Origin: Brasenia schreberi
Lineage: Eukaryota; Streptophyta; Magnoliopsida; Nymphaeales; Cabombaceae
DNA: 64,000 nt
NCBI GenBank assembly: GCA_036023115.1
Contig: JAYKKT010000090.1
Coordinates: 34,987,001-35,051,000 of the forward strand
Direction: 5' to 3'
Shown one piece after another: positions 13,201 to 24,490 of the stretch. Numbering within the stretch: position 1 is the stretch's first letter; every line of letters starts with the position of its first letter. The notes beneath the pieces are model-generated. The model saw only the letters and a program-made list of their open reading frames with translations, was not told the DNA's origin and did not search any database. The position numbers and the translations under genes were made by a program.

Positions 13201-13434
13201 CGGCGGTGGAACGAGATGCACGGGTTTCTGGAACGTCTGAGGGATCGACGACGGGAGGAACGGCGAGGATGAAACGGGAATCGATACCCTGGGTGGGCTC
13301 GGCGGCCGGGCGGGCAAAACGGGGGCGGATCCGTGGAGGGCGGCCGATTGGACGGTCTCGTTCATAAGATTCTCGATCTCGTCGATGTCAGATTGCGAAG
13401 AGGCGTGGAGAGGTATGGTGTCGTTGTGCGACAT
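10282..13434 (-). CDS. YIP4: YIP1-family TGN membrane protein, YIP4a/YIP4b type (YIPF6 homologue), three exons, 280 aa
   Basis: Exons on the minus strand are 13434-12928, 10762-10688 and 10542-10282. All junctions are GT-AG and phase 0 (donors GTATGG, GTAAGT; acceptors CCTTGCAG, CATTTCAG), giving 280 residues, close to Arabidopsis YIP4a/b. The N-terminus [18 protein letters not shown] and the [16 protein letters not shown] block are hallmarks. A Pro-rich cytosolic region is followed by about five hydrophobic segments (roughly residues 150-165, 172-193, 200-220, 225-245, 258-279), ending FLIIAID. In Arabidopsis YIP4 acts with ECHIDNA at the trans-Golgi network in secretion of wall polysaccharides and auxin carriers. 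Intron 1 is about 2.2 kb and I see no mobile element in it. Transcribed convergently with MZT1. Confidence 0.95.
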
Positions 13435-13680
13435 TTTGGTTCCTTTTAGTCGACAATCTGTACGTTTTCCCTGCGAACCGACGGGTTGGAGGTGACGGAA
13501 AGAAAGGAAAATAGCCTAAATCTCTTGAAGAAACCGCCGAGAGTTCCAACCCTGCTTAGTTGCTTCTCTCGATCGCACAAACCCGGCGGCAACGACGTTC
13601 TCGTTTTCACAACGACACGAGGACACCAGGAGAAAATAGGTTCAGATTTTCTACCACGGCGACCTGTGAACTACAGTTGC

Positions 13681-13968
13681 GTGCTCGTTTAACTTAAAAT
13701 CCATATACTTGGTCATTAAGAAAAATACTTTTTATTTACTTTTATTTAAAAAGCGAATTCATGCTATTTTTAACATAAAAATCCACAGTATAAATATAAA
13801 ATTCTCGATACATTTTAGGGTATGTGCTCGTTTAACTTAAAATCCTTATACTTTTTTGGTCATTAAAAATTTACTTTTCATTTAATTTCTATTTAAAAAG
13901 TGAAGTCTTTCTTTGTTTAACTTAATAACCCTCAGCATAAATATAAAATTCTCGACACATTTAGGGCA
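13681..13968 (+). repeat. Tandem duplication, 143-bp period, two copies
   Basis: GTGCTCGTTTAACTTAAAAT occurs at 13681 and 13824, and the following text is similar through TAAATATAAAATTCTCGA and ACATTTTAGGG. Copies have diverged by small indels. It lies about 250 bp upstream of the YIP4 start codon. Confidence 0.8.
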
Positions 13969-15121
13969 TGTTTACCACCCAATACTAATTGGGTTTGCAT
14001 AATGAGGATGCCATATGAAAGGAACCATCAACAAACTTATCGTGAGCTAAGATGACCAGAACATGCAGGGCTGCTCATCTTATTTTTAGCCCTCCAAATA
14101 CAAAAAGAGACTTGGGAAACCAATTAAGTCAATAAAAAAATAAATTATTAAATGTGTTATTTTAAAAATATTAAAAATAAAAGACACGTTTGTTCACCGG
14201 TCAGCAACCGGTTTTTATCCAGGTCGGTGCAACATACGGACCGAACTGGTTCATAGTTTGATTCTCAGTTCAACCGGTCCAACCGATTGACTCACTCCAG
14301 CTTCACAAACTATGGTAATCATAGCTTGGAATCAAGGGCTTTCAAGTTTTTGAATTTGGTTCCTATAGTCTAGAAACTACTTTTAGTTATCACGTGGTGG
14401 TTGTCAATGGTTATCAATTTTACCTCTTGACATGTAAGATTGATTTATGTGTTGTGGCTGCTACATCATTGTTAAATATTAAATTAATATTTAAGTATCA
14501 TTATATATTAAATTAGAATTTAAATATAGTTTTGGTATTTTTTAATTTAACATATAATAATCAGTAAAATTTAAAAATTACTTAATATTGATGAATTTTA
14601 AATTTTAATTAATATTTAAGTATTATTAAAATCAAATTATAAATTCAATATAATTTTAGTATTACTAAATTTTAGAAACAATAAATACTAATATTCAAGA
14701 ATATTTAATATTTCAGTATAATAACAAATATGTGCTTACGTGTGGCATGTAGCATCTTACTCGACTAATATTTTGTTGACATGACAATTGATGTGTTATG
14801 TCGGGTTACAAGTACCAATAAGCTTTTGGACTAAATTCATAAACGTCCAAATTCACATGGTAGAGTTTTCAAATCAAAATGAACTCAAAGACTCAAAGAT
14901 AATATTGGAGTACATTTTGTTTTTTAAATTTAAACTTCCATAGTTAATCGTGTTGATAGAACAATGAATTTGGATGGATAAATATGGACTTTATAACATT
15001 TTCTTTATTTCTCTCTCTTTATATATATATATATATATTCTCATAAGTCAACAACCTAATGCATGAAGTTTTCATGAAAAAATATGCGAGCTAAAAAGTG
15101 TATATATTATACACTTTTTTT
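13969..15121. other. AT-rich spacer
   Basis: No gene is seen. At 14197-14300 there is an ACCGGTT/AACCGG-rich stretch resembling those near 29.2 and 33.3 kb. The rest is very AT-rich. Confidence 0.4.
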
Positions 15122-15316
15122 GAGGGAGTGTTAGATGTATAATGTATTTTGGTGTATCATCTTTTATAAACATATCTATTTTTCGATCGTTGCATTGCAT
15201 TGAATGCAAAGTTAAAAATAGAATGATATTTTTAATCTAAATCTCTATCATTGATCTTAAAGATCAAACGGTAAAAATTATGTATCAAAACACATTATCA
15301 AGCTAAGACAAACTCT

Positions 15317-15317
<1 letters not shown>
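15122..15317. mobile_element. MITE-like foldback element, about 196 bp
   Basis: The left end (GAGGGAGTGTTAGATG then TATAATGTATTTTGGTG) is the imperfect reverse complement of the right end (CAAAACACATTATCAAGC then TAAGACAAACTCTC), giving arms of about 40 bp. The interior has no coding capacity and contains GATCTTAAAGATC. It abuts a TA/GA microsatellite on its right. A target duplication cannot be fixed because of the adjoining simple repeat. Confidence 0.6.
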
Positions 15318-15318
<1 letters not shown>

Positions 15319-15376
<58 letters not shown>

Positions 15377-15378
15377 GA
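15319..15378 (+). repeat. Compound (TA)n(GA)n microsatellite
   Basis: About 19 TA units run directly into about 10 GA units. No flanking gene is nearby. Confidence 0.9.
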
Positions 15379-16970
15379 TATAGATACAAAGTAAAAGTTG
15401 ACTTACTGTATAGATATAAATAGCGATATTAGAAAGGAAACGAATCATATGGGTGGACATGTTAAGAACATTATTGCCTATGCACCCTCAGTGTAAAAAG
15501 GAATCGTGTCAGGTTGCATATCTGAAAATGCTTTTGTTGTTTCTTAAAATTTGGATGTCACAATCGACCGTTGTGTCCAATGACTCATGAAAGCTTACAA
15601 GGCCTCAATATGAGTGAGAAGAGAAAGAGTGAGCGGTGAAAATGGGGATCCTTGTCATGCGAATTTTCAAGATGATCACTTTCGATTTGATAACTTTTAT
15701 TCCAGAAATAGGCCTTTGGCTGACATTTTTCCTCTCTCTCCCTCTTTCTTTTCGTTCTCTATGTTCTCTCTCCATTTGTTATACCCTTTCTCTTTCAGAA
15801 TGAACCCCTTGCAAAACGCGTGAAGTCGATTTTATGAAAATAGTCTTCGTAATTGTGATTTACGAGAAGCTGCTTATGATTTTTTCCAAAACCACAGGCC
15901 CCAACGGTTTTCATATGTGGAACCACTCCATTTTTTTATTTTTGAAATTTTTAAAATTTAAATTGAGTAGTAAAATTATGGTTAGCCTATTCTATATCTT
16001 GAAAATTAGAGAGAGCTCGAGAGCATAATTATATTTTTTGCACATAGAATCTTTGAAAGTTATAGGATGCATTAGGGATGAATTTGTAGTTTTGTATAAC
16101 TCTTGTTCCTGAAATTACAAAAATAGTATATTGTTAATTTCCTGTTTTGTGCATAGACAATTACAATTTTTATAGTCATATATAGGTTTGGTTTTAGAGT
16201 TTTATCCCTGTCATTCTATTGAAATTTTAGAACTCTTTACAATAAAGATTTATTGTTTTGCATATATTTTAGAACTACCAAAATGTGAATTGACTTCTCT
16301 ATCCATTTTGGTTACAGGTTATTACCTTTGACTTCTATGTTAATTTCAAAGTTGAGTTTTTAAGTTATATTTAGGATATTTCCTTTTCAATGCATGAAAT
16401 GTTTCTAGAATTGTATAGAGGTGCTCGTAGATATTTGCATGATAATATACATAGTTTCATGTTATTGCAAATAGGTGTTTGGTTTGTTAATTGCTTTATT
16501 TCTTTAGATGTTTATGTAAATATGATTACATGTTGCTTATTTATTGTTTCTTGTTTAAATTTGTTAGAGCCTTTAATTATAACTTTTGCAACCGAATTGT
16601 TTGACTTCATAACTATAAAATATGACATTACTACAAAACTATATGTGTAATTACTCTTTTAAAAATTTAACTCATATAAAATCAAGGAAGGAGATCAACT
16701 ACATATCAACCATATGTTGGTTATAGATAGGAATTTGGTTGTAGATAAGTTTGTAATCCCTAACTCTATGCAAATTTTGTTAATTCTAAATAATGTTTCT
16801 CCCTCTTTAAACATGATAACCACAATACTTAGGTTGGGACTTAGGTTTACCTTTTTTGAACCCCCTCTTAAACTTGCTATTGAGCAAGAGCACATAAACA
16901 AGAATAAAATGAGGACACTTCTTAATTTAGAATGATTTAGGGTCTAACTTCAAAACCAACCTGAATAAAA
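15379..16970. other. AT-rich spacer
   Basis: Several open frames of 60-90 codons exist but none shows a recognisable domain, and base composition is that of AT-rich spacer. It may include the decayed upstream part of the following copia relic. Confidence 0.35.
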
Positions 16971-16974
16971 GAAA

Positions 16975-18345
16975 TCAAATATGAAATTTGATAAATTTAA
17001 CAAAAAATATGATCCAAACTTTAAGAAAATGCAACGATTTGTTTTTCAAATTAAGTGCTTTAACCATGGTAAGTTGGAACACTTCAAAAGGTATTATTAA
17101 AAAAAGGGCAATGAGGACACCTCTCATTAACACAATTAAAAAAAAGTAGAACATAATCAAATATCATTTGTGAGTGTTGTGATTGGTTGATGGATGAATT
17201 CTTAAGCTATTTGATATATTTTAAAGAGGGAGCAAAGGGCTATGGATCTAAATGAATACAAGTCAAGTGTATATAGTAAATAATTCTTTTGTTGATGTTG
17301 TACAGTTAAACCCTTTAAGATTGTTATAGGAGACACGTTTATTGTACTTATTGATGTATTAATTATGTTAAAAATTAGGAGCAATTGGTGTTCGTGTATG
17401 TCCTAGTTAAGAAAGGGTTTGAGGTTATGTTTGTCCTTGTGAATATTATTATGGAAAATCATGTTAGGATAACATTTTCTGTGGGTTTCTAAATTAAATA
17501 TTAATAAAAATGAAACATAGTCTTCTTCTACTAATATTGATTATGCTTTTATTATTGATGCATATAAGTTTGAATAAGTTGAAAAATTAGTCAACTTTGA
17601 CTTATTGCATGTATTTCACGAAAACACTTTTAATAAGTATAACACTTATATATAACAAAATAACAAGGAAGCCCTTTTTTAAAAAAGAAATAGAAAAAAC
17701 AATCTTATTAGAAATGATCCACATAGATATATGTGGATCTTTTAGGATAATGTTTTATGTAAAAAAGTTTATTTTATAACCTTCATAAATGATTATTCTA
17801 TATATGAATATTTATATATCTTATGACATAAATTTAAGTGGCTGAATATATTTAGAGAGTATAAGCAAGAAGATAAAAATCAACTAGGTTAGATAATTAA
17901 AGTCTTAAGGTTTAACTGAGCTAGTGAATACACCTATACAAATTTTCTTAAATAATGTAAAAGCTTTGGTATTTTAAAATAATATCATAACGAGAACATC
18001 TCAACAAAATGGTGTACGTGAAAGGCATAACATGATAATGTCCATATTAATAAATGATTCTCTACTTATGGTATTTTGAAGTTTATAACAGGTGACCTTC
18101 AAATAAGGTGTAAAACTAAGTAAGGTTTGTTGTTACGGTGAGTGATAAAATAAGCCTAATGTGCTTTATATATAAGGTGTAGATAACTTGATGTATATTA
18201 TATTGTGTAAAAGATTAGGTATCAACTTTATTTTTGGTTTTGTGAGTAGATATGAAAATAATCTTAGTTCGCAATACTATGCTGTTCTAAAAAGGATTTC
18301 GAGATGTCTAATTAGGATTTCGAGATGTCTAATTACGAAAAATTA
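16975..18345 (+). mobile_element. Highly decayed Ty1/copia relic
   Basis: Frame-shifted traces in the copia order: a gag zinc-knuckle remnant (KCFNHGKLEHFKRYY, about 17050-17100), integrase remnants (EMIHIDICGSF about 17710; FITFINDYS about 17780; TSQQNGVRERHN about 18000) and a C-terminal RNase H-side remnant (FGFVSRYENNLSSQYYAVLKR about 18235-18295). The reverse transcriptase is missing between the last two. No LTRs were recognised. It lies just upstream of the PPR pseudogene. Confidence 0.72.
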
Positions 18346-18355
18346 TATAAGATAT

Positions 18356-18747
18356 ATAAGTTATAATTCTTTTGCAGCTGGAAATGATACTAACTTGAAA
18401 ATTCATCCTTTTGCAACTGAAAATGATACTAACCTGAAAATTGATGAAACCGTGAGAAGAAACAATCGGATGGGTACTTTCGGCCATAATAACGATAAAT
18501 CAGAAAACAAAGATCCTCCTTCCTGGTTGAGAAGATAAAAAAACATTTCCGCAAAGTAAAATTGTTTGCAAAATTTTCACTGTCAAAAGCTGTGTGCAGG
18601 AAACGAAGAAAGGTCTTTTCCTTCTTCTACTTCTTTCTCTTCACTTCACAACTGTACGTTCAAGATCGGCTTCTGATTTCTTCATGGTGATTTCAAGATC
18701 ACAATGGTTTCCCTTGCGTTCGGGACTGAGAAACCTTGTTTACTTTG
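18356..18747 (+). other. Spacer with a short duplication before the PPR pseudogene
   Basis: A roughly 40-bp duplication (GAAATGATACTAACTTGAAA and GAAAATGATACTAACCTGAA) lies at about 18375-18445. The remainder would be the former 5' region of the PPR gene. Confidence 0.4.
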
Positions 18748-20299
18748 ATGGTGATGCCAAGCGCTTTAACTTCTAGCCGTCTCAAGCAACTCGGTTGTGA
18801 TCTATCGCTTCCCAACTCGTCCAAATTTGCAGAGATATTGCGGTTGAGCATCGAGAAGAGGTCCATCAGAGACGGCCGGAGGGTTCATACTCGAATCATT
18901 AATACGCAATTCCATGACGAAATTTTCATCGTCAATCGCCTCATTGATATGAATGTAAATTGCGAGTGCTTGGATGACGCCTGCAAGTTGTTTGGTAAAA
19001 TGCGAGAGAAAAATACTTTTTCTTGGAATGCTATGATCACGGGTTATGCTAAATCTGGTAAAGTTGAAGATGCCCTCCAATTGTTTGGAATTGTGCCATT
19101 TCCTGATGAAGGGTCATGGAATGCAGTCATATCGGGTTTTAGCATCCAGAATAGATGGGAAGATGCTTTGGAACTTTTGCCAGAATGCATGGGAAAGGTT
19201 TTCGAGTGAACTTATCCTCTGTCAGTAGTGTTTTGAGCTCGTGTTCTGTACTAGAGGTTCTAGGCATGAGTATCCAGATTCATGCCAGGGTCACCGATTT
19301 ATGCCAACCTTTACGTGGTAGTGCTTTGATTGACATGTATGCAAAGTGTGGTGTGGTTGAGAATGCAGAGTGCGTGTTCCATGAAATGTCAAAGAGGATC
19401 TTTGTATCATGGAACAGTTTGATAACATGTTATGCTCAGAATGGTCCTGATAAGGCACTGGATTTGTTCTTGGCTATGCATGGTGAAGGCGTATATCCGG
19501 ATGAGGTCACGTTCGCGAGTGTGGTCAATGCTTTTTCTTGCTTGTCAGAAGAGAGGCAAGGTGCGCAGTTGCACGACTTTGTTATCAAATCCAATTTTAA
19601 AGATGATATGGTGCTGGGGAATGCTTTTGTGGATATGTATGCCAAGTGTGGGAGAGTTGAAGTTGCTAGACATGTTTTCGATAGGATGCCATTCCGAGAT
19701 GTTGTCTCAGCCACCTCTTTGGTCAGTGGATATGAAAAAGCTGCAAACACCGAAGATGTTCGCAGAACTTTTCTTAAGATGCCTGAAAGAAATGTGGTGT
19801 CATGGAATGCTCTTATTGCTGGTTATACCAGAATGGCCCAAATGAGGAAGCCTTGAATTTGTTTCGGAATCTGAAGAGGGAGTCGGTAACACCAACCCAT
19901 TACACTTAACATAATGCATGTGCCAATCTTGCTGATTTACAGCATGGTAAGCAACTCCATGTTCATGTGGTCAAGCATGGTTTCCAATTCAACTGCCGGA
20001 CCGGAGTGTGATATCTTTGTTGGAAACTCACTGATTGACATGTATGGGAAATCTGGATCAGTTGAAAATGCCTACCGTGCATTTGAGAAGATGAAACGTG
20101 ACCGAGTTTCATGGAATGTCATGATTGTGGGCTATGCTCAGAATGGGCTTGGAGATGAGGCCCTTGCATTGTTCAGCCATATGGTTTTATCAGGAGAGAA
20201 ACCTGACAACATAACAATGGTTGGGGGTCCTTTGTGCGTGCAGCCATACAGTGCTAGTTGATGAAGACTGAAAATATTTTCATTCCATGACGAGTGAAT

Positions 20300-21975
20300 A
20301 TGGATTTTGAGATATAAATGAGGAAGGTAGGGAGATTTTAAATTTTGCTATGGCATTTGATCTCTTTATATTCAATATAATCTTCAAAAAATGAGATGAA
20401 AATTTAATTACTTATGAGATTGGCTTATCATAAACACAAATTGATTATTTTGTTTGTAGGAAAAAAGATAGATCATATTGTAAAGATTGCAAGGTAATTT
20501 TAGAAGAAAGCTTAACCACCCAACATCAACTTTTAGTTATAGATGTAAAAGTAAAAAAATGAACAAAGAAGCAATATGGCTATACATATTAGGAAAATGG
20601 CAAAAGATGTATTAAGTGAGGTGTACCAACACAAAAAGAAGTTTGGTGATAGAGTGAAGTGGTGCAAAATAAAATCAAAGCAAAGAGGGGATGTTATAAA
20701 TTACACTATGCTAAGACAACTAGTGAAACTTTAGAGACTTATAAGAAAGCAAAGAAAGAAGTGAAAAAGGTCATTAGTGAAGCAAAAGTTAAAATGTACC
20801 AACGCAAAAAGAAGTTTGGTGATAGAGTGAAGTGGTGCAAAATAAAATCAAGGCAAAGAGGGGATGTTATAAATTACATTATGCTAAGACAACTAGTGAA
20901 ACTTTAGAGACTTATAAGAAAGCAAAGAGACTTATAAGAAAGCAAAGAAAGAAGCGAAAAAGGCCATCAGTGAAGCAAAAGCTAAAATTTGAGAGGATTT
21001 ATATAAAAGCTCAACTCAAAAGAGGGTGAAACATATATTTTTAGGATAGCTAGGGCTAGAGATAAGAAAACTAAGGATCTTAATTTTGTTAGAAGCATCA
21101 AAGACGAGGATGAGAAAATTTTAGTGACAAATGAAATAGATAGAAAAACTATTTTTGTAAGTTTTTTACTAAAAATAAAGATATTAGTATTAGCTTAGGA
21201 GAGTTAGCCAAATTAGAAAAGTATATAAACCATAATTTCTACCAACGTATTCAAAAGAATAAAGTGAAAGAGGCTCTTAAAAATATGAAGGGTGATAAAT
21301 ATGTAGGACCATACAATATTTCTATAGAAGTTTGGAAAATCCTCCCGAGGAATGAAAAACGAGTACATTTATACCCATATACAAGAACAAGAGAGACATT
21401 AAGAATTGTGCAAATTATTGGGGTATAAGTTAATGAGTCATACTATGAAATTATGAGAAAGAATTATCGAACGCAGGTTAAGATAAGTATCGAGTATAAC
21501 AGAGAACCAGTTTCAATTTACAAGCATATTTATTATTAAAGTGATTAACATTTTAAAACGTCTTATAAAACATTTTAGAGTAAAAAAGAAAGACCTTCAC
21601 ATAATATTTAATGATCTAAAAAAGCTTACGATAGAGTACCAAAGGATGTTCTTTAAAAAACCTTAAAAAAAAGAGGTATCTCATTGACATACATAAACCT
21701 TATAAAAGGCATGGACGATGGTGCAAAAACATGTGTGAGAACTCGTGAAGGAATGACATACTTCTTTGACGTTAATATTGGGTTACATCAAGGATCAACT
21801 TTAAGTCTATACTTATTTATAATGGTTATTGATGAGTTAACAAAACATATTCAAGATGAAGTATCTTGGTGTATGTTATTTGCAGATGATATTGTGTTAG
21901 TGGATGAGTCTAAGGAAAAAGTTAATAGAAAATTGGAATTATGGAGAGAAACATTAGAAAGTAAAGGCTTCTGAC
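20300..21975 (+). mobile_element. RTE-clade LINE fragment inside the PPR pseudogene
   Basis: It starts in the endonuclease (NFAMAFDLFIFN, DENLITYEIG, QIDYF) and continues through KDCKVILEESLTTQHQLLV to the RT palm ([50 protein letters not shown]), ending abruptly at LESKGF near 21975. It is the same family as the copy at 47440-49385. The catalytic FADD is kept but stops and frameshifts are frequent. The 3' tail typical of this family is missing because copia sequence begins at the break. Confidence 0.85.
20622..20967 (+). repeat. Tandem duplication, 173-bp period, within the RTE fragment
   Basis: TGTACCAACACAAAAAGAAG at 20622 recurs at 20795 with one substitution, and the next 120 bases repeat nearly exactly. 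A further 19-bp direct repeat (GACTTATAAGAAAGCAAAG) follows near 20909-20946. The period is not a multiple of three, so the duplication shifts the RTE frame. Confidence 0.88.
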
Positions 21976-24074
21976 TTAGTAGAGAAAAATTTCCCTTCTT
22001 GGGAACTGTTTACTCACTTCTAATTAGAGAAGACAATCGTAAAATTTTAGAAGGGAGAGTGTAATCATTGTTGATCCATCTCAATCAACACTTGGAGGAA
22101 AGGAAATGAAATATATACCATCAAAGAAATCATAAATATATTATGTCCCCAAGAGCATATAATCATGTCTCAAGACTCCAATCCAACTTCACATACAATA
22201 ATAGAGGAGTTGAAAAAACTTTCTATTGTGATAAAAAAAGGAAAGAGAACGTGTACTCATCCCATCTCTCACTTTGTATCGTAAGAAGGTATGCTTGAAA
22301 ATGTTAAATCTATTCTTGTGAATGCAAAAGAAGTGATGTCCAATCCTAAATGGCGGGAAGCTACGAATGAGGAACTATCAATTCTAGAAAGGAATGGTAC
22401 ATGGGAGTTGACAGAGTGTATACCATTAAGTAAATAGCAAATGGGAATATAGAGAGGTATAAAGCTAGACTTGTAGCCAAAAAATATAGCCAAATCATAT
22501 GGGGATCAACTACGGTTTGACTTTTACACTAGTAGCAAAACTCACTACAATTCGTGTTATTATAAGTCTAGTAGCAAATAAAGATTGGGATACATGGCAA
22601 TTAGATGTAAAAAATGCATTTCTATAAGGCAATTTGAATGAAGAAATGTATATAGACCTACTACCAGGAATCAACTATGGATAAAATCAAAACAAAATGT
22701 ATTAATTAAATAAAGCAATATAGGTTAAAACAATCTCCACGAGCATGGTTTGAAAGATTTAGTGAAGGCGTGATAAAGCTTGGATATACCAAATGTATGA
22801 GTGATCATATTCTATTCGTAAAGCAAGATAAAAGAATTTTTATTTTAATCGTATATACTATATATTGATGACATAATACTCACAGGAGATGATAAAGAAG
22901 AGACATCTAGACTTAAGAATCATCCTTATCAAATGTTTGATTTGAAGGATCTTAGTAAACTACATTACTTCTTGAGAATTGAGGTATTGAGATCCAAGAC
23001 AACACAGAGGAAATACACCTTTGACTTATGAAAGATACTAATATGATTGATTGTAAGCCAGTGATATTACAATGGAAGTGAATAATAAGTTAGATGCTAA
23101 GAAAACTAAAGTGTTTAAGGATATGAGAAGGTATGAACAACTAGTTGGAAAGCTCATCTATTTGACCATTACAAGTCCTAACATATCATATGCATTTGAG
23201 ATTGTAAGCAGATTTATGCATCAACCAACAAGATATCACATGGAAGCAGCGTATAAAATATTACGATATTTGAAATCTACGTTAGGACTTGGTATACTTT
23301 ACTCCAAACATGGACATACAGAGGTTGAAATTTTTATAGATGCAGATTGAGCATATTCTAAAAAAGACAGGAAGTCCACATGTATTTATATTACTCGAGT
23401 TGAGGGTAAGGGTAATGTGTTGTCTTAGAAGAGTAAGAAACAAAATGTGGTTGTAAGATCGAGTGTTGTAGCTGAATATAGAACAATGACTCAAGGAATG
23501 TGTATAGCTATAATCATTATTGGAAAAACTCCATATTTGGAATCAAGCTCGGACCAGACTATTTAGTGATAATAAAACAACTATTCAGATTATTTCAAAT
23601 AAAGTCCAGCATGAGAAAACTAAACACATAGAAATAGATTGTTACTTTATTTGTGAAAAGATTACCGGTGAAAAAGTTTGATTAAACTATGTGAAATCAT
23701 GTGATCAAGTTGCAGATATACTCACCAAGAAAGTACGAAAAGGAGTTCTTGAACATATACTCAGCAAGTTGAGAGTCCTCAATATTTTTCTCTCAACTTG
23801 GGGGGAGTGTTAGTAGTTTGGTTTGTTTGTTTGTTTGTAGTTGAATTTAAAGGTAGCTTTATATTCAAGTCATTTATTATGAGTAGTTTAATAATGTTTA
23901 GTCTTGTATATAATAAACTAATAGGACTTAAACTCCATTAGCAGGAAAATAAGAAAGAGGAGAGAGAGTGTTGCTGCAGCTATAGCATGCACGCCTCCTC
24001 CACCGTTTTCCACTTTAGCTACTTCTTGATTTGATTGCATGCTCTATTTCGATTTTATTCAACACTTATCAACA
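21976..24074 (+). mobile_element. 5'-truncated Ty1/copia element with 3' LTR inside the PPR pseudogene
   Basis: It begins in gag (FLGTVYSLLIRED, the same segment as at 57.9 kb), then jumps to RT (KARLVAKKY-like at 22460, DTWQLDVKNAF at 22585, DDIILTGDDKEE at 22870), continues to RNase H (VGKLIYLTITSPNISYAFEI, RKSTCIYITR) and ends HIEIDCYFICEK and DILTKK. A polypurine tract (GGGGGGAG) precedes TGTTAG at 23808, the start of a 3' LTR probably ending ATCAACA near 24074. No 5' LTR is present. It is related to the 57-61 kb element, with multiple stops. Confidence 0.82.
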
Positions 24075-24490
24075 CAATGGCAATTAGTCATGCAGTTTTA
24101 TGGGGCTCCCTGCTATCTGCTTGCAAGGTCCTTGGTAATGTTGAATTAGCAAAACAAGTGGCTGAAAAACTCTTCGAACTCGACCCTGGAAACTCTGGCC
24201 ATATGTGCTTCTATCAAATATTTATGCAGAGTTGGGGAAGTGGCGTGCAGCAGCTAAAGTAAGGAAGTTGATGAAAGATAGGGGGTGGTAAAACAGCCTG
24301 GGTGCAGTTGGATTGAGGTCAGAGACCAGGTTCATGTGTCCATGGCGAAGGATATATTGCACCCAGAAATTGAACGATATATAGGCTGTTAGCACTTCTT
24401 GAAATGCAAATAAAGGATGACGGTTATTTTCATCATGCAACTTCTTATTTGTCCGAGATGGTTGAGGAGAAGAGCGTCTGGCATGCATAA

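Larger units (their letters stand above)
18748..24490 (+). pseudogene. PLS-class PPR gene of SLO2/At2g13600 type, disrupted by frameshifts and a 3.8-kb insertion
   Basis: Two coding blocks, 18748 to about 20300 and about 24089-24490, align in order with the E/E+ class protein SLO2, a mitochondrial RNA-editing factor in Arabidopsis. Diagnostic stretches are DEIFIVNRLIDMNVNC, KNTFSWNAMITGYAKSG, GSALIDMYAKCGVVENA, RNVVSWNALIAGYT, DIFVGNSLIDMYGKSG, LWGSLLSACKVLGN and PGCSWIEV. ATG is at 18748 or 18754; the stop is TAA 24488-24490. The frame shifts near 19190 and 19845 and again within the E domain near 24200-24290, and a stop lies near 19908. About 45 residues normally linking the blocks (the HYTCMVDLLGRAG region) are absent, so the insertion came with a deletion. 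It is a pseudogene; a functional copy may exist elsewhere. Confidence 0.9.

Noticed and set aside
12833..13367. Plus-strand frames of 118-135 codons
   Set aside because: They are the antisense of YIP4 exon 1, whose protein is clearly conserved.
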